NCBI GenBank assembly: GCA_002383415.1
Contig: DFYU01000009.1
Coordinates: 1 to 10,769, forward strand
From: Geobacter sp. UBA4074
Lineage (GTDB): Bacteria; Desulfobacterota; Desulfuromonadia; Geobacterales; Pseudopelobacteraceae
Length of the DNA: 10,769 nucleotides
Direction: 5' to 3'
Below are positions 6,286-10,769 of the stretch, one piece after another. The translations under genes were made by a program, and so were the position numbers. Position 1 is the first letter of the stretch; every line of letters starts with the position of its first letter. The notes beneath the pieces were generated by a model that did not search any database, was not told the DNA's origin, and worked only from the letters and a program-made list of their open reading frames with translations.

Positions 6286-7113
6286 ATGGTCAGGCGGTGG
6301 TTGATGTCGGCTCGCGCACTACTTTGTCCCAAATGCAGGCGGTTGATCGGCAGTGAAGAAGCGGTATGCTCATGGTGCGGCACCGCCCGTTCGTCGGCCT
6401 GGTGGCGGCTGGTGGGGGCGATGGGCGGTTCCTCCGCCGCAAGCTGGACCCTGGCGGCGCTGTTGACGCTTAACCTGCTTTTTTACGCCCTGTCGCTTAT
6501 GCTCAGCCGCAAGCTTGATCCGGGCGGCAGCCTGCTGTCGCCGGGCAACAACAGCCTGCTGATGCTGGGCGCCTCCGGTGTGATCCCCATCGATTATTAT
6601 GGCCGTTTCTGGACGCTGCTCAGCGCCAATTACCTGCATGGCGGCATCCTGCACCTGTTGTTCAACATGATGGCCCTGCGTCAGGTGGGGCCGTGGGTGG
6701 TTACGGAGTACGGCGCCAGCCGGATGTTCAGTATCTATACCCTGGGCGGCGTTTGCGGCTACGGGGTTTCGTACTGGGCCGGAGTGCCGTTTACGGTGGG
6801 CGCCTCGGCTGCCCTGTGCAGTCTGATCGGTGCGCTGCTCTATTTTGGTAAAAGTCGGGGCGGCAGCTACGGCTCGGCGGTCTACCGTGAGGTGTCTGGT
6901 TGGGTGGTGGGCCTGTTTCTGTTTGGCCTGCTGTTCCCCGGTATCAACAACTGGGCCCATGGCGGTGGCCTGGTGGCCGGCATCGGCTTGGGGATGCTGC
7001 TGGGTTACCAGGAGCGACGCCGTGAAACCAGCCTGCACCATCTGCTGGCGTTGACCTGTGCAGGGGCGACCATTGCTGCGCTGGGGTGGTCATTGTTTGT
7101 GGCCCGTATCTAG
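6286..7113 (+). CDS. Rhomboid family intramembrane serine protease with N-terminal zinc ribbon
   Basis: With this start the protein has 275 residues. A CPKC...CSWC zinc ribbon (Cys14, 17, 28, 31) precedes about six or seven membrane segments. The rhomboid core is complete: HGGILHLLFN with His123 and Asn127 (oxyanion side), GASAA with catalytic Ser174, and AHGGG with His225. Rhomboids cut transmembrane segments of other proteins, so the single-TM proteins encoded upstream are possible substrates (inference). The start is uncertain. The ATG at 6286 has GAGGGA about 10 bases upstream; 6304 lies closer to the ribbon; the ATG at 6244 falls in the loop of the 6232-6262 hairpin and was not chosen. 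The gene is collinear with the cytochrome downstream. Confidence 0.88.
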   Translation: MVRRWLMSARALLCPKCRRLIGSEEAVCSWCGTARSSAWWRLVGAMGGSSAASWTLAALLTLNLLFYALSLMLSRKLDPGGSLLSPGNNSLLMLGASGVIPIDYYGRFWTLLSANYLHGGILHLLFNMMALRQVGPWVVTEYGASRMFSIYTLGGVCGYGVSYWAGVPFTVGASAALCSLIGALLYFGKSRGGSYGSAVYREVSGWVVGLFLFGLLFPGINNWAHGGGLVAGIGLGMLLGYQERRRETSLHHLLALTCAGATIAALGWSLFVARI

Positions 7114-7128
7114 ACTATGCGTCAAACA

Positions 7129-7143
7129 GCCCTGTAGCAGGGC
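7129..7143 (+). other. Small hairpin just before the HAD gene ribosome site
   Basis: GCCCTG (7129-7134) and CAGGGC (7138-7143) form a perfect 6-bp stem with a TAG loop, directly before the AGGGGGAG ribosome site at about 7144-7151. It may affect translation or be a processing remnant; no T-run follows. Confidence 0.3.
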
Positions 7144-7158
7144 AGGGGGAGTGTCACC

Positions 7159-7626
7159 ATGCAGATTTCGATTCCGGGATGCGGCCAGCTTGACCTTGCC
7201 TATCTCGTACTGGATTTTAACGGCACTATCGCCCGCGATGGCAAGCTGTTGTCCAACCTTGACCGTACCTTTGAGGAGTTGGCCGCGCAGTATGCCATAC
7301 ACGTGCTGACTGCCGATACCTGCGGCAGTGTTGCCGCTGAGCTTGCCGGACTGCCCTGTGTGGTGCAGGTGATTGAGGCCGGCAACGAGGCCGAGCAGAA
7401 ACAACAGTACGTCAGGTCACTGGGGGCGGATCGGGTGGTTGCCGTGGGCAACGGCGCTAATGATCGCCTGATGCTGCAGACGGCTCGCCTGGGGATTGCA
7501 GTGCTGGAAGGAGAGGGCAGTGCGGTCAGCGCCATCCAGCATGCCGACGTGGTCGCCCGCAGTATTTATGATGCCATGGGGATGCTGCTGATTCCCCAAC
7601 GGCTGGTTGCGACACTGCGGAGCTGA
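7159..7626 (+). CDS. Small HAD-superfamily protein, soluble P-type-ATPase-like
   Basis: This 155-residue protein has the HAD core without an evident cap domain. Motif I is DFNGT with nucleophile Asp19, motif II is TADT (Thr51), motif III is Lys81, and motif IV is GNGAND (98-102 with Asp102). The second acid of motif I (DxD in phosphatases) is Asn21, a pattern seen in the uncharacterised HAD group annotated as soluble P-type ATPase. Asp19 could still be phosphorylated, but fast hydrolysis is less likely, so a switch or slow phosphatase role is possible. The substrate is unknown. It is a cytoplasmic protein with no signal peptide. It follows the rhomboid gene by 45 bases, with a strong ribosome site, and the cytochrome gene begins 30 bases later, so all three are likely co-transcribed. 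Confidence 0.85.
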   Translation: MQISIPGCGQLDLAYLVLDFNGTIARDGKLLSNLDRTFEELAAQYAIHVLTADTCGSVAAELAGLPCVVQVIEAGNEAEQKQQYVRSLGADRVVAVGNGANDRLMLQTARLGIAVLEGEGSAVSAIQHADVVARSIYDAMGMLLIPQRLVATLRS

Positions 7627-7656
7627 CCGAACAACCTGCGTAAGGAGGAGAGTGCG

Positions 7657-9129
7657 ATGCGAAGCTTGCTGAAACCGTTGGTGTTGGGCTGCCTTTTGCT
7701 CATGGTCGTTGCGGTCGCTGGTGCCACCGCGTCGGGTGGTTCGTCGGTCTTTCATGTGGATCGGGATTTTTTCAAGTTGTACCCCTCGCTGATGGTCTAT
7801 GAAAAAAATTCGGCCAGTTTTACCGAGCCGGAAACCTGCGCCGGTTGCCATCCGCAGCAGTACGAGGAGTGGCACGGCTCACTGCACAGCCTGGCCTTTA
7901 TCGATCCGGTTTACCAGGGTGAGTACAACAAGGCGGTTAAGGCGGTGGGCAGCGGCATTGCCCGTCATTGTGCCAGCTGCCACACCCCGGCGGCTACGGT
8001 GACCGGTGAGGTGAAAAGTCCCGGTGTGAGCGGGCTTTCTGCAGTGGCCAAGGCAGGTGTCTCCTGCGATATCTGCCATTCGGTCAGCAGCCTGCACCAT
8101 TGCAAGACCCCCAGCAAGGAGCCACAAAACGGTTCCTTGGCTCTGCGTCCCGGTGAGGACGGCAAGGATGGGCCGGTGCTGGTCAAGCGTGGCCCCCATG
8201 CCCCGGCTGAGGGCTGCGGCGGCGGTTTCCACGACTGCAAGCAGACCGATTTTCATCCCAAGGCCGACCTGTGCGCTTCCTGTCACCAGGTGTATCACTA
8301 CGACAAACATTACCCGCTGGAGGCCACCTATCTGGAGTGGAAGCACAGCCCCTACGCCCAGAAGGATATCCATTGCCAGGATTGCCACATGGTGGGGCAT
8401 GACACCTTTGTAAAGAGTGCGGACAGCATGACCAAGCCGCAGCGCAGCGAGTATCGCCACTATTTCAACGGCGCCAACTATCTGCTCTATTTCCTGGCCT
8501 CGGAGGCGGCCAAGAAGGCCGGCGACAAGGAACAGGCCGCCCGGCTGATGAAGCAGTACGATATGGCGGTCAAGCGGCTGCAGAAGGCGGCAGAGATTGA
8601 GATATCGCCGCAGTATCGTGAGGGACGGCTGGCTGAGGTGAAGGTGCGGGTCAAGAATATCCGGGCCGGCCACAACCTGCCCACCTCGCTGACCAATGTG
8701 CGGCAGATGTGGCTTGAGCTCAGGGTTAAGGATGAAAAGGGCAGGCTGGTGATGACCAGCGGTGCCATCGGTAAGGACGGCAGGCTGCCGGCAGATGTAC
8801 GCAAGTTCAGTTCCGACGGCATGGGTAGCGATATGCACTTTGCCATTGACCCCTGGGTGGTGACCGCATTCTCAAGCCATGAAACTATTCCGCCCAAGGG
8901 GTACAAAGATGCCTGGTTTGGTGTACAGGTACCCAAGACAAGCCGCAAGGTGACGGTGGAGGCGGTGCTACGCTACCGTCAGGCTGACCAGAAGGTGGCT
9001 GAGGCGCTTTTGGGGGCCGTGCCGAAAGATATTGACCTGGCTCGTGATTACGGCATCAGCAAGGTACCCACCCTGCCGGTGGTGGATATGGCCCGCAAAC
9101 AGGTAGTGCTGCCGAGTACAGCCAACTAG
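7657..9129 (+). CDS. Five-haem c-type cytochrome (c554-like haem region) with large non-haem C-terminal domain
   Basis: This 490-residue protein starts after an excellent ribosome site (AAGGAGGA). A signal peptide (about 1-25) exports it. Five CxxCH motifs bind haem c at 61-65, 105-109, 137-141, 206-210 and 240-244; the first sits in CAGCHPQQYEEW, a pattern common in cytochrome c554-like multihaem proteins. Extra His residues (for example 73, 77, 181, 192, 200) can supply distal ligands. From about 320 the protein has no haem motif and looks beta-rich, beginning with VRVKNIRAGHNLPT, whose His339 may reach back to a haem. It is periplasmic or attached to the membrane's outer face. It is the last gene of unit A before a strong terminator, and probably serves electron transfer with the redox complex of unit B (inference). 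Confidence 0.9.
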   Translation: MRSLLKPLVLGCLLLMVVAVAGATASGGSSVFHVDRDFFKLYPSLMVYEKNSASFTEPETCAGCHPQQYEEWHGSLHSLAFIDPVYQGEYNKAVKAVGSGIARHCASCHTPAATVTGEVKSPGVSGLSAVAKAGVSCDICHSVSSLHHCKTPSKEPQNGSLALRPGEDGKDGPVLVKRGPHAPAEGCGGGFHDCKQTDFHPKADLCASCHQVYHYDKHYPLEATYLEWKHSPYAQKDIHCQDCHMVGHDTFVKSADSMTKPQRSEYRHYFNGANYLLYFLASEAAKKAGDKEQAARLMKQYDMAVKRLQKAAEIEISPQYREGRLAEVKVRVKNIRAGHNLPTSLTNVRQMWLELRVKDEKGRLVMTSGAIGKDGRLPADVRKFSSDGMGSDMHFAIDPWVVTAFSSHETIPPKGYKDAWFGVQVPKTSRKVTVEAVLRYRQADQKVAEALLGAVPKDIDLARDYGISKVPTLPVVDMARKQVVLPSTAN

Positions 9130-9157
9130 CTTTTCCCTTTTACGCAGCAGCAGATTG

Positions 9158-9192
9158 ATCCCTCCCCGATGTTTCGGGGAGGGATTTTTTTT
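9158..9192 (+). terminator. Rho-independent terminator of unit A
   Basis: A perfect 12-bp stem (ATCCCTCCCCGA / TCGGGGAGGGAT) with a TGTT loop runs into eight T. It separates the cytochrome gene from the second sigma-54 unit, which shows that unit B needs its own promoter. Confidence 0.95.
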
Positions 9193-9224
9193 ACTGTTTT
9201 GGTTCAGCATACGTCTGTGAGGCA

Positions 9225-9338
9225 CGTATATATTTTGTATACGGCATAAACAAGTGAAGCAATTCAAGCTGGTTACATCTTTGTTGCCGGCTTTGAGCGC
9301 GATGCCGGCTGGTGGTGGTGTATGGCTGCTGTATACAG
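9225..9338 (+). repeat. Dyads upstream of the second sigma-54 promoter
   Basis: CGTATA-N7-TATACG (9225-9243) and the 10-base palindrome CTGTATACAG (9329-9338) lie 100-210 bases before the sigma-54 promoter, the distance usual for activator sites. They share GTAT/ATAC and CTGTAT half-sites with dyads at 4831-4851 and 4923-4934. The rest of 9193-9506 holds no gene that I can support. Confidence 0.4.
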
Positions 9339-9436
9339 TCTGCGGTCCGCTACTGCGAGTATGGAATGATGCAGATATCCGAATAAAACGCATGATAACA
9401 GCCGGTTGTAAACTGATTGGACAGCCGCGTCCGTGC

Positions 9437-9452
9437 TGGCACGATGCATGCT
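9437..9452 (+). promoter_or_regulatory. Sigma-54 (-24/-12) promoter of unit B
   Basis: TGGCAC-GATGC-ATGCT has GG and GC exactly 10 bases apart and a perfect -24 box. The -12 side continues as ATGCTCTAT, the same as at the unit A promoter. Transcription would start near 9463, about 44 bases before the ATG at 9507. Confidence 0.82.
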
Positions 9453-9506
9453 CTATGAGCGTGAGACCCGTGCAAACACCAGTCGGGACGAGAAGGTGGT
9501 CAGGTT

Positions 9507-9887
9507 ATGCAAGGTGTTCTGATAGCAGACGAGAATGTTGAATCCCGCAAGGTGCTGGCCGATCTCTGCATCGAGGCCGGCTACAATGTGATGGTGACCA
9601 CCTCGGCTGCCAATGTGCTGCATGGCATCCTGAAAAAATCGGCGCAAGTTGTGCTCTTAAGCAGCGAGTTCGATGAACTGGCCGCCGCAGAGCTGATTCC
9701 GCTGCTTAAGAAGTGTAGTCGCGATCTGACCATCATCCTGGTTTCTGATGAGACCTCGTTGCCGGTGATCCGTAAGATGCGCAAAGAGGGGATTTTCTAT
9801 CATTCGCTCAAGCCGATCGATCCGGCAGACAGGGAAGAACTGCGCCAGGCCGTGGCCTGCGCCTTCGATACGATGCGGCATTCCTAA
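9507..9887 (+). CDS. Stand-alone degenerate receiver (pseudo-response regulator), copy 2
   Basis: This 126-residue paralogue of the protein at 5348-5734 shows about 60% identity by hand count over 120 positions, without gaps. Asp8-Glu9 and Lys102 (in SLKP) are kept. The phospho-acceptor position after VVLL is Ser52 rather than Asp; the switch residue is Ser80. The most conserved stretch between the copies is RKEGIFYH (92-99), before the beta-5 LKP. Both copies have lost the acceptor Asp but by different residues (Gly and Ser), so the loss is tolerated or selected rather than a one-off error. It has no output domain. It is the first gene after the second sigma-54 promoter and is followed 21 bases later by the small membrane gene. 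Receiver-only genes also accompany hmc and tmc loci in Desulfovibrio (recalled, not checked). Confidence 0.83.
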   Translation: MQGVLIADENVESRKVLADLCIEAGYNVMVTTSAANVLHGILKKSAQVVLLSSEFDELAAAELIPLLKKCSRDLTIILVSDETSLPVIRKMRKEGIFYHSLKPIDPADREELRQAVACAFDTMRHS

Positions 9888-9908
9888 AAAAACGAGGAGG
9901 ATACAGAG

Positions 9909-10085
9909 ATGTCAGAGTTATTCGGTGCAATCGGGCAGGTGAAGTCGGTCTACACGCTGGTGGATTTTTACCAGTACATCAAGACGGTTGAGTATCTGAT
10001 CTGCGTTGCGTTCTTCGTGGGTTTTCCGCTCTTTTTCAGGTACCTGCACCGCTCAGGCGATGCCGCACGTCAGTCGAACCACTAG
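9909..10085 (+). CDS. 58-residue single-TM membrane protein (HmcD-like?), copy 2
   Basis: This is the twin of the gene at 6036-6209, with ACGAGGAGG-type ribosome sequence upstream and a clean frame from MSELF to a TAG at 10083. Residues 18-40 are identical to the twin, and substitutions elsewhere in the first 46 are conservative (I/V, M/L, Y/F). The tail after residue 46 is unrelated apart from being charged. Conservation covers the N-terminal amphipathic stretch and the transmembrane helix, as expected for a subunit packing against a conserved partner. It lies directly before the cytochrome c3-like and Tat-protein genes, which supports a role as a tiny subunit or assembly factor of that complex (inference). 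Confidence 0.86.
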   Translation: MSELFGAIGQVKSVYTLVDFYQYIKTVEYLICVAFFVGFPLFFRYLHRSGDAARQSNH

Positions 10086-10160
10086 ATCCGCCGTCACGGG
10101 TCTGCACACTAACCACGGCATCGGCAGTATGGTGCCGGACATTTCTTAAGGAGAGGGATT

Positions 10161-10691
10161 ATGCATGCAGCACAGCGACTGATGATTATGGCACTTGCCG
10201 GGGTACTTAGCCTGCTGGCGGCCAGCGTCTGTTTCGGCGTCGGGATTCCTGACCAGATCACCATCAATTCGATCCAGAAGTATTATGGTCCGGTCAGTTT
10301 CAATCACGCCGCCCATATCAACACGCTGAAGGACTGCGGCCTCTGCCACCACCACACTACCGGCGCCCAGGTTGCCGACCCCAACTGCGCCCGCTGTCAT
10401 AAAAACAGCGGTGCCCAGGCGGTGGTGAGCTGCAAGGGATGCCATCTGGCCGAACCATTTACCCCGGAGGCGCTCAAGCAGCAGCGTGACCAGCAACCGC
10501 CGATCTATCACCGTGACAAGCCCGGCCTGAAGGCGGCCTATCATATTGGTTGCATGGGCTGTCACCAGAAGATGTCGGTCCCCACCGGCTGTCAGGATTG
10601 TCACTTGCGTAACGATAGCGGCGATTCGCTCTTCAAGGCAGGTAAATACGCACCCAAGACGCCTGCCAAGCCTAAGCCGGCGCACCACTGA
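10161..10691 (+). CDS. Five-haem class III (cytochrome c3/c7-like) periplasmic cytochrome
   Basis: This 176-residue protein has a signal peptide (about 1-26) and TAAGGAGAGGG just upstream. Five CxxCH sites lie at 59-63, 76-80, 91-95, 131-135 and 144-148. FNHAAH (48-52) is the typical c3 segment giving distal His ligands, and further His (118, 128) precede the fourth site. One haem more than the classic four-haem c3 suggests an extended type. The Lys/Pro-rich C-terminal tail is flexible. It probably forms the periplasmic electron-entry or exit subunit for the membrane complex whose Tat-exported subunit begins 32 bases downstream. The gap 10086-10160 shows no promoter or terminator, so it is co-transcribed with the pseudo-receiver. 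Confidence 0.9.
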   Translation: MHAAQRLMIMALAGVLSLLAASVCFGVGIPDQITINSIQKYYGPVSFNHAAHINTLKDCGLCHHHTTGAQVADPNCARCHKNSGAQAVVSCKGCHLAEPFTPEALKQQRDQQPPIYHRDKPGLKAAYHIGCMGCHQKMSVPTGCQDCHLRNDSGDSLFKAGKYAPKTPAKPKPAHH

Positions 10692-10722
10692 TCCGATATC
10701 CACGGGAAGGAGAACGTGTACC

Positions 10723-10769
10723 ATGATTGAACGTCGAGATTTTCTGAAAGGGTGTCTGGCCTGCGGTGT
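10723..10769 (+). CDS. Start of a Tat-exported protein, probably Fe-S or molybdopterin redox subunit (truncated by window)
   Basis: Only 15 codons are visible: MIERRDFLKGCLACG. RRDFLK is a twin-arginine signal, so the protein is exported folded, normally because it carries a cofactor. GGAAGGAG precedes the ATG. Placed right after a c3-like cytochrome, the likeliest product is the HmcB-like ferredoxin subunit of a cytochrome/Fe-S/NrfD-type membrane complex; a molybdopterin subunit as in Qrc is an alternative. The product cannot be settled from this fragment. Confidence 0.6.
   Translation, partial: MIERRDFLKGCLACG

Noticed and set aside
7684..7695. Possible lipobox (VLGC, Cys12) in the cytochrome signal peptide
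   Set aside because: Too few residues precede the Cys and the hydrophobic stretch continues beyond it, so an ordinary signal peptide is likelier.
7879..8838. Open frame of 319 codons on the minus strand opposite the cytochrome gene
   Set aside because: The + strand carries five CxxCH motifs with an excellent ribosome site; the reverse frame has no domain and reflects codon bias.
9254..9541. Open frame of 95 codons on the + strand before the second pseudo-receiver
   Set aside because: It runs through the sigma-54 promoter and overlaps the pseudo-receiver out of frame; no ribosome site and no plausible protein pattern.
1..10769. CRISPR arrays, transposases, integrases, tRNA or rRNA genes
   Set aside because: No regularly spaced repeats, no such protein signatures and no tRNA-like or rRNA sequence were seen.

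Overview
The window looks like a chromosome segment of a Geobacter-type bacterium (Geobacterales, Desulfuromonadia). The reasons are a DUF3373-type outer-membrane barrel gene, two five-haem c-type cytochromes, a twin-arginine protein directly behind a cytochrome c3-like gene, a PAS histidine kinase of the style common in that group, and two sigma-54 promoter signatures. No species is assigned. All recognised genes lie on the + strand.

Region 1 (1-1653) is the 3' part of a DUF3373 barrel gene, closed by a strong UUCG-loop terminator. Region 2 (about 1654-3338) is an AT-richer accessory patch with two toxin-antitoxin-like cassettes: an overlapping DUF4160/DUF2442/DUF2442-hybrid trio, then a HigB-2/HigA-2-type pair. 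The terminators before the two cassettes share the same 9-bp stem. Both cassettes have a good sigma-70 promoter whose expected start point falls on or next to the ATG, suggesting leaderless mRNAs.

Region 3 (3412-10769) is the interesting part. A membrane PAS histidine kinase without a partner regulator in the window is followed by two transcription units, each preceded by a near-consensus -24/-12 sigma-54 promoter (5034-5050 and 9437-9452). Unit A holds a signal-peptide/one-TM small protein, a receiver-like protein lacking the phospho-acceptor Asp, a second signal-peptide/one-TM small protein related to the first, and a 57-residue membrane protein. After a hairpin it continues with a zinc-ribbon rhomboid protease, a small HAD protein and a five-haem cytochrome with a large non-haem C-terminal part, ending at a terminator (9158-9192). 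Unit B repeats the degenerate receiver (about 60% identical by hand count) and the small membrane protein (58 residues, 23 consecutive residues identical to its twin), then a five-haem cytochrome c3-like protein and the start of a Tat-exported protein, probably the Fe-S subunit of a membrane redox complex that continues beyond the window.

My reading, which is inference, is that this is a sigma-54-controlled periplasmic/inner-membrane electron-transfer complex related in layout to the Hmc/Tmc/Cbc complexes. It carries a duplicated set of accessory proteins (pseudo-receiver plus tiny membrane proteins) that may tune or assemble it. The two smallest genes (6036-6209 and 9909-10085) are easily missed by length-limited gene callers and are the best-conserved part of the duplication.
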